NCBI RefSeq assembly: GCF_000340215.1
Contig: NW_006921558.1
Location: forward strand, 1 to 64,000
Reading direction: 5' to 3'
Source of the DNA: Pseudocercospora fijiensis CIRAD86
Lineage: Eukaryota > Ascomycota > Dothideomycetes > Mycosphaerellales > Mycosphaerellaceae
Length of the DNA stretch: 64,000 nt
Position 1 is the stretch's first letter. Each line of letters starts with the position of its first letter. Positions 11,194-22,782 of this stretch are shown here, piece after piece. The notes under the pieces were generated by a model. The model ran no database searches, was not told the DNA's origin, and saw only the letters and a list, made by a program, of their open reading frames with translations. A program made the translations under genes and the position numbers.

Positions 11194-12063
11194 ATGTCCG
11201 GATATAAGAAGCCTAAGTATAAAAAGTACGAGTACCCGATATACGGATATACCCTCTATTTAGGACTATACTCGGAGCAAAGAGCTTAAGCCTTAATAGT
11301 AGAGCAAGTCGACGCCTTAGCTTAATAGTACGCTACTAGCGGCGAGATTCGAGTCCTATATTGTCCTAACCTTAAGACCGCGCGGGGATACCTTAAATAT
11401 ATCGATTCCCGCAATATATAAGAAGTAGCTATTATAATTAAGTTCGCCTCGTCCGATTTATACATATACTATATCTATTATAGTGCTACCCTGCTAACTA
11501 GAAATAGCGAGACTACTTACGGCGCTAATATCTAGACCGCTAATAGAGGTTACCCTACTAGTACGAATTATTCCGTAAAGTAAGAGCCCGAGGACAACGG
11601 TAACTAAGAGGGCGGACCTGTCGTCTCTAAGCCTTAAGCGCTAGATTTAGTTATAGCCTTTACCCGCTCTATATAGGCTTAAGCGTAGGTTAACCGTATT
11701 TGCGGTTGCGTATATCGAGGGCTTCTACGAGCGTACTAGGGAGACATCTGCCCGTTAATAACGTCTATACTATACTAGTATTAGCCTAATACTAAATATA
11801 GACTTTACTCGATTAAGGTCCGTACTCTCCTCGTACTACGTATTCTCCTTCTATTAATATCTAATCGTTATACCGTATTCCCTCGCTACTACTACTATAT
11901 AGCAAGTCGACATCTATATTACCGGTGCTCTATCGCTACCTATTCCTCGCCGTACGACTCGAGTCTTACTATTTCCGTAGACCTAACTATACTCGGAAAC
12001 CTATTGCCTAGACCTCCCTCCTCCGCTAAGAGCGCGTAGGAAACTCTAGTAGCCCGAGTCTAA
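11194..12063 (+). pseudogene. Unrecognised ORF with ruined Cys/His N terminus
   Basis: An ATG at 11194 opens a frame beginning MSGYKKPKYKKYEYPIYGY, with Tyr at positions where Cys/His pairs would make a zinc-finger-like pattern (TGC/CAC to TAC/TAT by RIP). It continues with an EQVDALA segment, a hydrophilic middle with EPEDNGN (about 11585) and Leu-rich stretches, to a TAA at 12061-12063. Gln codons appear as TAG. The zinc-binding idea rests only on the spacing of Tyr residues. No family is assigned. An opposite-strand open frame at 12060-12383 is Arg/Tyr-rich and is treated as composition noise. Confidence 0.35.
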
Positions 12064-13600
12064 ATAATAACAAATAGTACGTAATCTCTAATATATCCTT
12101 TATCGTCTAATTTAGGCGCTCGGCCCGTCGCTAGAGCGTTATTAATAGAGAATATACTTCCGCTAGCTCTTTGTTTACGATATAGCGTACGGTAAAAGTA
12201 TAGTCTATAGGGTCTAAGGCTAGGCGCCCGATTACCGGCCGCGTAATTCCGTTCTCGGTAATACGTAGACCGTCGCCGAATGTGCCTAGAGAGCGCTATA
12301 TAATAGGCGTAATCGCCGCTATAAATTCGTATATAGATAGGAGCTCGTCGAAGCGGAAATAGACGCTTAGGGCAGTAAAACAAATATCGTTTAGATAGCT
12401 AGCTATTATATAGATCTACCGGCTATATTGCTTAGTATTACTACCGTCGACGGTTACTTCGAATCGGTTTATTATATAGTATAGCCCGAGCGTCTCGCGT
12501 CGGATGTCTCTAGAAACTTAGAGAAGTCTAGGTACGCCTACTCTCTCTTATCGCGATAGTCTAATAGGGCTCGCTTCGCGTAGTACGAGATAATATATCT
12601 AGTTTCGAATCTCGGAAGGCAGTCTTACGTAGAAGCTTTGCTTGTTTATCTCTACTAAAGCCTTAGTACTACTCGGCCGACCTTATACTAGGTAGGCGGC
12701 GCTATCGATCGCCTACTACCGTTAGTACCTCTCTAAGTGTTCCTCGCCTATTTCTACTTCTACGTACCGTTATTGTCTAAAGTGTACTAGATCCGGATAC
12801 TATAGGCCCTTTTATAGTAGCGTAGCCTAGATTATATCCCGCGTATAATCCTAGATTCGGCTCGACGCGCGCGATCGTCTATACGCGTATCCCTATATTG
12901 CTCTATTAACGAGTTAATAACTAAGACCTATACTAACTCGACGTAACGCCGCTTTCCTCCTATCTTAAGACTTAGCTGCGACGATTGTTCCTCGCCTACG
13001 CTACGCTCTACCCTAGCTAGCAAACTACCCGTTATAGTACGTCTTTAACTTCTTATCTATTACTAAGTTATATCGGCTAACATCTAGTATATAGAAGACG
13101 CAGGACTTAGCGGGCACTCTACTACTACTATATTACGATCCTAACCTAGGCGATATAGATAACGATAGCGACTAGCTTAAGGAGTCTACGCTATATCCCG
13201 TAGACTACTACTAGCTTATAGGAGGCGGCCTACTACTATCCTTGCTAGCGGTTGCCCGCCCGGATATAGAATAGTATTAAGCGACTATTTAGTAGAACTT
13301 ATTAGAGTATAGATACCCCAAATCTGCTCGCTAGCTAGGCTTAGTAGAGGCATACCCTCTCGACCCCTTAGGCTTAATTCGTAGCGCTAACTAAGCTATA
13401 GGTCTTTATATAGTTATAGCGATAGGCATACGAGTAATTTACGTTTTCCTAGGTATACGGCGTTAGTAGCATAACTCTCCCTACTACTACGTTGTTAGCT
13501 ATAGCTTAGGCGGTATATTATACCTACTATAGGAAGAGCGCGTTGTCTCCTAGCGTAGTCTACTACCCCGTACCTAGTACTTCTAATTATATACCGGCGC
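12064..13600. other. Unassigned, possible upstream part of gene A
   Basis: Several plus-strand frames look protein-like once TAG is tolerated, but none carries a motif and no copy is available for comparison. It may contain the N terminus of the coiled-coil gene that follows. Confidence 0.3.
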
Positions 13601-15360
13601 CGTAAGGATCTAATTAGGAAAACGGCGAAACTACGGATATAGAAGAGCTATAGCGTCTTCGAGAGCGGGAGGCGTCTATACTAGCTCGTAATAAGGCCCT
13701 CTAAGAGAAGGCTCTAGAATAGGCAAAGTAGTAGAGAGATCTTAAGAAGGAGGCAGAGCGACTTAGAAAGGCTAAGTAGCGGTAAAAGTAATAGAAGAGA
13801 ACTATCGAGCGGAAGCGGTAGAAGGAGGAAGCTACGAAGCGTTAACTCGAGGTATAGTACTACTAACCTTCCCTATATGTTTCGCCTTCTAATATATCTT
13901 TAGGAAGCCTAACGTACCGGCGTCGCCCTCGCGCGACCGCTCCGTAAGAACCTACTATAGCCGCTAAATCTCGAGAGAATCCTAATCGCTATTAACCGTA
14001 ACGTCGCTATAATAACCGAGACCGAGTCTAGCCTTCGTTAGGGTAAGTACGCGAAAGTCGGTTTTTAGTCTTTAATAGAGGGGCTTAATTCGGCCGAGGC
14101 ATCCTATAAACTACTCGAAGGCATTTAGCGCTATAACCTTAGCGTTAAATCCCGGGAAGAGAACCTACCTATCGATTCTTATAAGGTAAGATAAGTATTC
14201 GATTACCTAGGTATATAGATACTCTCGGATCTAGCTAGCTTAATAAGCGAGGCTATAAGGCTTAAGGATAGACTAGAAAAGACGCCGTACGAAATAGCTA
14301 AGTCTCTATAAAGCCTCTATAATCTAGGCGAGCAATAGGACAAGATAATACTCGACCTAGCCTTACTATCCGTTCGTATATAGGTAGCGTCGAACCTAAA
14401 ACGTCTTAACCTAAGTCTACCGGACCTTTCGACTACCGCCCTAGCTACTCTCCTCCCCGCTACCTTCTACCGTACGATCTATTACGCCGAGGGTTAAGGT
14501 AATAACCTTTTAGAACCGTACGATACCGGTTTCCTAAAGTTCTAGTACCGCTTCGACCGCCGAGGTTAGTAGGGGCGTAGGTTAAGAAGATTTCTGTAGG
14601 CTAGCCTCCGGGGTCTCCTAGTATTGCTCCTATATATACCCTAGATAGATACGTACGTTAAATCTCGCCGTATAAATATTCTATTAACAACTGCTAATAT
14701 TACTATAGAACTATAAAGATCGATATAAGCCTACTCGCCTATCTATTATTAGACGCTAGTAGGTAAGACCCGGCCCTACGTATCGCGTCTAATATACTTA
14801 TAAAGAACGTATAGGAGCCGATACTAAGCAACGAGCGTATTAATATACTATATATCGACTTACTCGCGCCGATCGACGCTACTAATCTTTACTCTAAGGT
14901 TACGTCTAGAAAGACGGAGGTGTCTATATTTTAACTATAGACTCGAGCGAGTAATAAGCTATCTCTCTTACCCGATCCGCTCTCGAAGCTTCGTTTATAA
15001 GCTAGCGAGAACGAGAAGATAGAAGATAATTAATCCGAGGAGGAGGAGGATCTCGCGTAGGAGAAATACGACCTAGCAATTCTAGCCGAGGGTATTAATA
15101 ACGCCGTAGATAGTATCGATAAGGACCCGGTAGGTACTAGTTATATAGATAAAATTAGAATATCGCGAGCTAAGGACGGAGACATATTAGCGGACGACGA
15201 ATAAATAATTCCGGCACCCGAATAAGATACTACGACGCTATTTGTAACCGGGATCGAACCTTCCGCTAACTAGGATAACAAGATAATTCTATACGACTAT
15301 AGCTACGCATTTTCTACGCGGAGAGCTATAGCCTTATCCGACGACTAAACTGTCCTAGGA
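13600..15360 (+). pseudogene. Gene A: coiled-coil protein of a two-member family, broken
   Basis: A Glu/Lys/Arg/Gln-rich coiled-coil region (13640-13860, visible as RLRERE, KKEAERLRKAK and ERKR) is followed by an anchor at 14222-14248 reading LSDLASLIS and then EAIRL. The tail is acidic (EEEED at about 15035, then Asp/Glu-rich to 15350). The paralogue at 16560-18812 has the same layout. At the anchor the two differ mostly at synonymous sites, including Ser coded TCG in one and AGC in the other, which shows the frame was under selection as protein before RIP. The coiled coil and the anchor are in different frames here (one shift between 13860 and 14060) but in one frame in gene B. Function unknown. 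Confidence 0.5.
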
Positions 15361-15633
15361 AGGGCTAGGGGATTACGTTAGCGAAGAATAGTACTACGTA
15401 TACTAGACAATAGAGCAAATATACAGAGCTTACTATAGACAAAACCTACCTACTAAGGTTGTAGAGCAGTCGTCGCTAGTAATCCGTATAGTAGTATCCG
15501 CTATAGCTATTCTATACCCGGTTAATAAGAGAGCTCGAGCGTCCGTAAAGCATTTACGCTATTATCGACTACTTAAAAGGTCCCGCTAGGTATAGGCTAG
15601 GACGATATCGGTTCTATAGCTAGAGGCTCGTTA

Positions 15634-16058
15634 TATATTATAGCTATTAATTGTCGATTACTAAAATTACAGAATTACTTACAATTATAGTAATTGTAAA
15701 TATAATTCCTAGGTAACGGACTTCGTAATTTTAATTACAATTACTCTGTAATACAAAGACAGGCGCCATATATCGTACACATATCTCTTATATATCGATA
15801 CTACCCGTTATATATAAAGCCTTCTACGGTAGGATTGCTAGAGGCTTTAAAATATACTTCGAACAGTATCTAGATTTAGCCGGATGTCTTCATTTAAGCA
15901 AGTCTAAGAATTTATCGCTCGGTTAACAGCTAGTAGGGTCTTTAGTCCCGATAAGTTGTAATTTTGTTATTATTGTAATTATAACTGTAATATTTCTATA
16001 ATTGTATTTGTAATATTACGCTCGTAACTTTAATTAATTAACAATAAATAGCTCTATC
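15634..16058. mobile_element. MITE-like AT-rich insertion inside repeat copy 2
   Basis: This segment is absent from the homologous block at 396-735, so it is an insertion here or a deletion there. It is AT-rich with ATTACAATTATAG/TAATTGTAA-type words near both ends in opposing orientation, and the flanks each have TCG, possibly a 3-bp duplication. There is no coding capacity. The inverted ends are imperfect after RIP, so the class is uncertain. Confidence 0.4.
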
Positions 16059-16270
16059 GTACGTCCGGCCGAACTCGGATCGTAGGTACACTAATTACGT
16101 ACCGCTCGCGATCGGCGATTAATATATCCGCGACCTAGGATATCGATAAGGCGGAAAGCATATTCCTACTCCGAAGGCCTAGTAGTTGCGTACTCTACTT
16201 AATATATTATACGAAATGTCGCGTCGAGCTTAGGTACTAACCGCAGTCTCTAAGTCTAGCGGCCTCGGTT

Positions 16271-16297
16271 ATTTCGCTAGGACGGTCCTAGCGAAAT
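16271..16297. repeat. Palindrome P2, perfect copy
   Basis: Arms ATTTCGCTAGGAC (16271-16283) and GTCCTAGCGAAAT (16285-16297) form an exact 13-bp inverted repeat around one base. The absence of RIP damage within it is notable because it contains no CpA or TpG. Confidence 0.8.
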
Positions 16298-16337
16298 CGC
16301 GGGCCGACGTAGTCTCCGGGGCTCTAGCTAGCGCTAG

Positions 16338-16465
16338 CGCTCCTAGACGGCTCGCTCGGTCTCGCGTTACTATACCGCGTAAATAAACGAGTCGCGAACG
16401 GCGCGTTACTAGCGCTTCTAGACGGTTCGCCTAGTCTCGCGTTACTATACCGCGTAAATAAATAA
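16338..16465. repeat. Two-copy tandem repeat, period about 72 bp
   Basis: The words CTAGACGGCTCG..GTCTCGCG and TTACTATACCGCGTAAATAA occur twice about 72 bp apart. It lies between repeat copy 2 and gene B, where a promoter would be expected. The repeat is clear; any role is unknown. Confidence 0.7.
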
Positions 16466-16559
16466 GTTATAGGCCGCGCGTCGCTATTTCCCGCTATACT
16501 TCTCTCCTTCGACTCTAAAAGCCCTTATTACCCTAACCGTATCTACTACTACTCTACCT

Positions 16560-18812
16560 CTATCGAGCTATCGTATTACGAGTTCTAAACTTCGGTACGC
16601 TATACTAGAATATTGCGCTTACTCTACCGTTATCGCTAATATATCGCTAGTAACTATAGAGCGTAAGAGCCCGGAGCGCTAGTACTCTCCTACCCGTACG
16701 AGTCCTAATTAAGGCGATTACGCCGCTATATAGCCTATCGTATATAATCTGCCTTATAGTTTAGTTATACTATAGCTCCCGAGTACTACTAGTCTAGATA
16801 CGGAGCTAGACTATATAACCTAATCCTAGTACGTCGAGGACCTTAGGATTCATCCTCTAGCTCTCGCTATAAGCAGTCTTAATATACGTACTACTCGAAA
16901 TATACGCCTCGAGGTCCTAACTAACTTAGTCCTTAGGTCTATATACTTCTCGACGCTTAGTATCGCGCGTAGCGCGAGATAGCCTAGTCTTACGAAGCGT
17001 CTAGTACTAGCTTTTACCTCCGCGCTCTATAAGCTATAGTAACCGACCTTTATCGCGGGCACTAGCGCGTCGCTAAGGAGTAAGATAAGTATAAAGATAA
17101 TGCCCCCTAGGGTAGCGTATATCCCGATCTTCTTATCTTATAGCGGATCTTTAACGAGCTCGAGCCTAACGAAGTAGTATCCTAACGCCTACGAGAGTAA
17201 GAGGCGGCTTATTAGAGACGAGCTAAGGCTCTTAACTAAAAGGAGAAGGACTAACTCGCTACCTAGCGCGCTATTAACGCCTATTAGGCGAAATTACGCG
17301 CCGTCGAAGCTCGGAAGAAGCGAGTAAAGGAGCGACGTACTACTTATAAGGTACGAGAGGAAAAGAAAGAAGAGGAGAAGCGAGAAGAATAGCGTAAGCT
17401 CGAAGTAAGCGAGATCTTTCTACTTCTATACCGTCGTTCTCCGCTAACCTCTACCTAGAAGCTACGCTAGGTCGGCGCCGTCCTAGTATAGCCTCTACGT
17501 TCTCGACTTCTCTATCGTAGCGAAGTCGGTTAGCTCCTAAACTACGTAAATAAGTCCGTCGTTAAGCTTTAGGCTAGCAATTATAGTCTTAGCTAGAGTC
17601 GAAACGGCTAGGCTACCTAGTAGACTATCCTCGAGTCTCTATATAGCCTAGAGGCTTATTTTGCCCTATACTAGATAAAGCGCGAGTACGATATCGAGGC
17701 TAGAAAGCCTCTTATAGAAGGGTATATAGACAACCCGCGCGCTATAGCGGCGCTAAACAATATCGGCGTCTAAGCCCTAAGCGACCTAGCGTCTTTAATA
17801 AGCGAGGTTATTAGGCTCGAGAAGTACCTATATATCCTATATAAGAAAGCGCGGTCGCTCGTAGGATCTAGCGCTTTCGGCGAGTAGTAGGAATCTACTA
17901 CCGCTACCCTACGAAACGATGCATTACGTAAGTAGGTTATCGCTAGATTAAATATAATATATCCTAACCTCCCGCTAGTAGCTTAGTATACTATAGGTCC
18001 GGCGCTCGTATCTACCGCTCTCTACTAGGCTATTAACTATAGACCGGACGATCCCTCGGTATTCTATACTAAAACGGACTTACGATATACTAGACCCGCC
18101 TAGACTGTCGCGTACGTCTTGCCCGCGCGCTCGCGCGTTAGCCTCGCTCCGGCCTTCGCGGCCTCTTTACGCTACTAATATAGATACTATAGAAGAAGGC
18201 GTAAGTATAGTTTCTTAGTAGAGTACGGTTGTTTATACCTACTAACCGTAAACTAGGGCTATATAGATCTATACTAACCTCCTTTAATTTCTCCTTGCGA
18301 CTATTGCTAACTAGAGTCCTCTACTCGTACTTATAGTAAAGGCGCTCGATAATAACGTTTAGGCACCGATATTTAGCGGTAAGGCTACTAGCCGCCTCTT
18401 TATCGACGACCTAGCGCCTACGAGCGTAAAGAACCTAATCTCTAAGATTAAGGCTAGTAAGCGCGATACTAATATATTCCGGCTCTAGTCTACCTTTACC
18501 GACGACGGTAATACGGGTCTTACTACTAGCCTTAAGAACCTACTCGACCCTCCTACCGATTAGGAAGTAGATAGCGGTAATAAAGGAAATAAGGCGAGGG
18601 TATAACTAGCTTAGTCGGAGTACTAAAATGCTTAGTCGTAATACTAGCCTAATAAGCTAATCGAACTTATAGGTAACAAGGGCGACGGCTAGCTAGAGGA
18701 AGGAGATATAATAGGATTAGGATCGGATAACTAGGCCGATACCTAGTTAGAGGATAGCGATATAGTAAGAGCAGAGGACGACGTACTACTCGACGATAGA
18801 AGCGAGTAATAG
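16560..18812 (+). pseudogene. Gene B: coiled-coil paralogue of gene A, broken
   Basis: One frame from about 16900 reads PQVYILLDA-type sequence (with TAG as Gln), then a long Glu/Lys/Arg coiled coil (17190-17410, visible as KKRVKERR and REEKKEEEKREE). The shared anchor LSDLASLIS is at 17777-17803, followed by EVIRLEKYL. Farther on is a basic Arg-rich patch (RRRRK, about 18200), and an acidic C-terminal region (18500-18810) in another frame. Gene A has the same order. The start is not identifiable. Coiled coil plus acidic tail suggests protein-protein contacts, but no family is recognised. Confidence 0.5.
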
Positions 18813-19655
18813 TGTGCTAGTAATAGCTAGCAAGTAATATATATTAAGCGGAGGCGAGAGTACCCGCCGCTCTAGCGGTAGGCGCGGCGGAGTTATAAGC
18901 CGTAAGAGTCCGTTAGACCTTAGACGTAGTAATTGCTATATTTAGGTATATTGTTATAGCAAAATAAAGGTTATAAGGTGTAGCTTCTACGGCCTTCGTA
19001 GGCGTCTTAAAATTCTAGTTAATATAGTATACGGGCGTATCTTTAACTAAACTGTACCTTCTATAACTAAATATTACCTAAAACTAGACTAAATTGCGCT
19101 ATTTCGATAAATAGGCATACGATAATATAGATAGGCTTATTTAATCAATTCTAACTAAATAAATAGGCTTGTTTAGCTAAGCGACGTAGATTTAATTAAC
19201 TACTAACGGGCGTTAACAGAGTTAATATACCTAATAGTTAGAGGCTCCTACGTTTCCGATACGTATCTAACTTACTCCTAAACGCAATCCGACTGCTACT
19301 TAGTTCGATATAATAATAGCGCCCGGTATATAGGGTATGTAAAAGCCTCCGGACGTATACTATATAAGGCTAACCGTGTTTCCCTAACCCTAACTCTAAA
19401 ACCTTTATTATTAGTTCCTTTTTTAGCCCGCTCCTCGGCTGATCTAAGTGCGGCTTGGGGCCGCTAGCTGTCTGCTATTTGAACGCTATACTAGGCTCTA
19501 ACTATCTATAGAAACTATATACTAATACTACTGCTCCTAAAGTAAATACTATTACAATGCTAAATATAGACTATATTCTTATACTTTTTACTCCTTTATA
19601 CTAACTAGTAACGCCTAGTAGATTTGAACTAATAGGATTAAGTAGATAAATAAAT
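18813..19655. other. Unassigned spacer
   Basis: TpA-rich, no supportable gene. Two tandem CCCTAA units occur at 19382-19393, too few to call a telomeric repeat. Confidence 0.4.
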
Positions 19656-20565
19656 GTCTGCACCTCCGCCTACTATTTGTATTACTTCCTAGTGCTTTAA
19701 AGGTAACTACCTATACCTTCGATTTTCTAGAAGCTAAACTATCTTAGGTCCTCTAGGTCTCCCTAGGGTATGTCTTTTGCGCAGGCTATCCTATATATCT
19801 AAAACAGAGTGTCTATAAGGCATTTGCCTAAGTAGAAGGTCCCGGACTTGCGCTAAATATTGTATACTAGTTTGCCGTTATCGTATGCATTTCCGAAGTA
19901 GACGGCGCGTACTATACGTTTCTCTATTAGAGCCTTAAGGAACACCTATTGCATATATAGTAGGAAGGTCTCTGCCGGCTTTAGTCTAATTCGTTCGTTA
20001 CTAGCGTTAGAATCGTATATTATTAAATTATAGCCTTGTCTACCTAGGAGCTGTACTACCGCATAAGCCTAAGTATGCTATTCGTCTTGCTTATACTCCT
20101 TTAGCCTACCTAGTAGGTTTAAAGTAGCATTAGTAAAGAGGGCTATCCTTACTATTAGTATACTGCTATCCGGTCTCTTTATCTTTGCCTTTATAAAGTC
20201 CTTAAATGTCTTTATTTAGTTAGATTCTAACGGGTCTTCGTCTCTACTATATTGTCCCTTCTGCTTCCCTATAGTAAAGCTAAGGTTGCGTAGGTACATA
20301 TAGATGCTCTCCTTTCTATGCCTCCTTATCGCCTCTTCCTAGATACGCGTAAGGAACCTCTCGAGAACTAATATTACCGTAAGGTCCTCGGCGCTCTCCC
20401 TACGGTATATCCGCTAGATATCTTAGTAGGTAGATTCTAGCTTAAAGATAAAGGCGGTCGGGAAGTAGCGCTCTTAGATACGGGTGCCCTTAGCCTACGG
20501 TAGTAGCTATAGCTCGAGGAGTGCTAATTATAGAATAGATATATTAGCGGGCGCTCGCGGTAGTA
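19656..20565 (-). pseudogene. Unrecognised minus-strand ORF remnant
   Basis: A single minus-strand frame reads a soluble, mixed-charge protein of about 300 codons. Pieces include TVILVLERFLTRI (about 20380), DFIKAKIKRPDSS (about 20180), VVQLLGRQGYNLIIYDSN (about 20030) and VRAVYFGNAYDNGK (about 19900). Stops are TAG/TAA at Gln- or Trp-like positions. The composition is natural compared with the other frames, but no paralogue was found in the window and I do not recognise the family. It ends near 19656 or continues with lower-quality sequence to about 19500. Confidence 0.4.
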
Positions 20566-20800
20566 TTTACTCGGTCGTTCGGAGGTACTAGGTAGTATAT
20601 AGCATCTTAGGAAAGGTAGGCATACAGCCTCCTTTTGTATCCTATCCGCCGCTAAGCCTCTCTAGCCGCCTCCTAATATAGATAAACTCGTACGTTTACT
20701 ATACTATCCCTTATAAAAAAATGTCCGTTCTATAGCATTTTTCGGTACGATATAGAATCCGTTAAGAACTTAAGGGCACGGTATCTATATATAATGTTGT

Positions 20801-21781
20801 CGGCTTCTTAGCGTCGAGGCTAGCTTAGGCTAGCTTAGCCTTATCTAATTAGCCGGATTTAAGTTTACTCCGTATACTCTTAGCGGAGAGCGGAGATCTA
20901 TCTAATAGCGGAAGCGTCTTTCGGTATATCGTTTCCTATAGCGTTTTCGGGATAGTATAGAGATCGTAGGGCTTAATCGTTGTCGTAAATAAGGGAGCGG
21001 TTCGTAGTATAGTTGTCTCGTACTATGTCTTTATACGTTCTTGTAACCTACTCTAGCCTACGGCTGTCCGATTAATGTGCGCTAGTATTACTAGCTTATT
21101 CCTCTTCTTCGGGAGGAGCGATAAACTGTATCTTTGCCCCTATAAACTGCGCTAGGAGCCCTATACGGTATAGGAAGTCGGCTGCTTAAATTGCGGTCTT
21201 CGGTATAGTAAGAAGTTTATAAACTAGCGACGCTATAGTATATAATACTATACTACCGAGGACTTCCTTCCGGAGTAGTTAAAGGTTCGGGCATTCGTAT
21301 AGTATATAGGTAAGCGTCTCGGTTTCGCCGTCGTATAAATAGTAGGTATTGTCCGTACGGACCTTAATCGATGTTAGGTAGGCGTTTAAGCCTATCCTGC
21401 CCGTTCTTATCTAGCAGATAATTAATAAGACTCCCTTAGATATCTTCGGCGTACTATAGAGCTTCCGTAGTGTCTTAGCGAGTGTCCGGGCTTCTTCTCG
21501 GAGGGACTACTAGTATCTCTACGGCGGGCGCTCTTAGAGGTAGTACGGTATTATTAGCGGTAGTATCTATAGTGTTGCTTTAGGAGTGCGGTTATACGTT
21601 TATATCTCTCGTTCGCGGTATAACGACCTACGGGGATTAATAAGTCTTAGGGTTCGGAGTAGGCTCTTCGCCGGAAGCCTCCTTTAACCGATCGTTAGCC
21701 GCTATATTATTGCCTTCTTTTGCTTTAGTAGGAGGGCGTATACCGGTAGCTTTACGGGAAGCGGGAGTCCTCTTCTACTTC
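20801..21781 (-). mobile_element. 5'-truncated LINE fragment (RNase H end, Cys/His tail, 3' region)
   Basis: Minus strand. An RNase H C-terminal signature near 21700 reads KEGNNIAANDRLKEASG (usual GNE.AD.LAKEA). It is followed by QIRTGRIGLNAYL (about 21400), a Cys/His element ending ETLTYILYEYPNL (about 21290; HIL.EC.P with His and Cys as Tyr), and the LLTIP..A..FLYRIGLLA.F tail typical of Tad-type LINE ORF2 C termini. The 3' boundary near 20801 matches that of the neighbouring fragment at 21782. The copy is inactive. Confidence 0.7.
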
Positions 21782-22600
21782 TCGGCTTCTCGGCGTTAAG
21801 GCTAGCTTAGGGTAGCTCGGCCTCGTCTAATTAGCCGGGTTTAACTTCTCTCCGTATATTCTTAGTATAGAGCGGAGATTATTATAGTAGCGGAAACGAC
21901 ATTCGGTATATCGTTTCGCTTAGTGCTTTCGGCGTAGGATAGGAGTTATAGGACTCGATCGTTATAGTAAATATACGAGCGGTTCGTAATATAGCTATCG
22001 CGTACTGCGTCTTTATACGTTTATATAACCTGCTCTAGCCTACGGCTGTCCGATTAACACACTCTAGTAGTACTAGCGTACTTCCTATTTAGGAGGGCCG
22101 ATAAACTATATCTTTGCCCCTATAAACTACGCTAGGAGCCCTAATCGGTATAGAAAGTCGGCTACTTAAATTGCGGCCTTCTTCGCTACTATAGGAGCCT
22201 CCCGGCACTCTTTATAAAACCTAGGTTTCGATCTTAAGGTTACTCGGAGTAGTAGTATACTCTCTACGATAGCCTACGTAATAGCCTCCGCTATCCTAAG
22301 GGCTAGATTGTCGAGGCCTTACTATATACTTACTCGGGTTACGTATAGTAGTAGGCGCTCCTTAAGGCGTTTAAGGTATTTCGCTTCGTTTATCTTACGG
22401 TAATAGTAGTTCTCCTACGGTAGTGCTATCGGTACTACGCTCCTAGCCTCCGTAGCGATCGGAAGGTCTAGTAGAGTCGTTTTAATAGCTATAGCTCTCG
22501 TACTATATATCCTCTTCCTACTACTATACTGCTATATATACCTAGTATATTAGGGTTCTAATATACCGGAGACCTTAAAGGAAGAAATAAAAGAAGATAG
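21782..22600 (-). mobile_element. Second LINE fragment with internal deletion
   Basis: 21782-22188 is homologous to 20801-21195 (LINE ORF2 tail and 3' region). Upstream on the minus strand it jumps directly to the region between endonuclease and RT (SKPRFYKECREA near 22210, then ERLLLYVTR near 22340), so the whole RT/RNase H is missing. The 3' end at 21782 abuts the truncated 5' end of the first fragment, so the two are arranged head to tail. Confidence 0.55.
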
Positions 22601-22782
22601 TTCTATAATATCTACTTTATTTAGGCTTTAGAGTAATCTAAAAATAGATATTAGTAGTAGCCGGCGGGGCCCTTCTAGGGCGTATAGTTTCTCCCCCCGA
22701 TCCTTTATAAACCTTACTATCTACTATACTACTACTTTAGGGTCCTATATCTAATAATAAGGGAGCTCTATTCTATTACACT

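Larger units (their letters stand above)
15550..16310. repeat. Dispersed repeat block, copy 2
   Basis: Homologous to 396-735 (GTCCCGCTAGG, CTAGGACGATAT, GAGGCTCG, ACGTCCGGCCGAA, P1, P2), but carrying an insertion of about 425 bp. P1 is decayed here (near 16082-16124); P2 is a perfect palindrome. It lies just upstream of gene B. Confidence 0.55.

Noticed and set aside
12060..12383. 107-codon minus-strand open frame
   Set aside because: Arg/Tyr-rich composition, no motif, and it lies opposite and beyond the plus-strand ORF at 11194; it looks like a composition artefact.
19382..19393. Interstitial telomere repeats (also 53754 and 57176)
   Set aside because: Only about two CCCTAA units at each site, which is expected by chance in a sequence this rich in CTA and TAA words.
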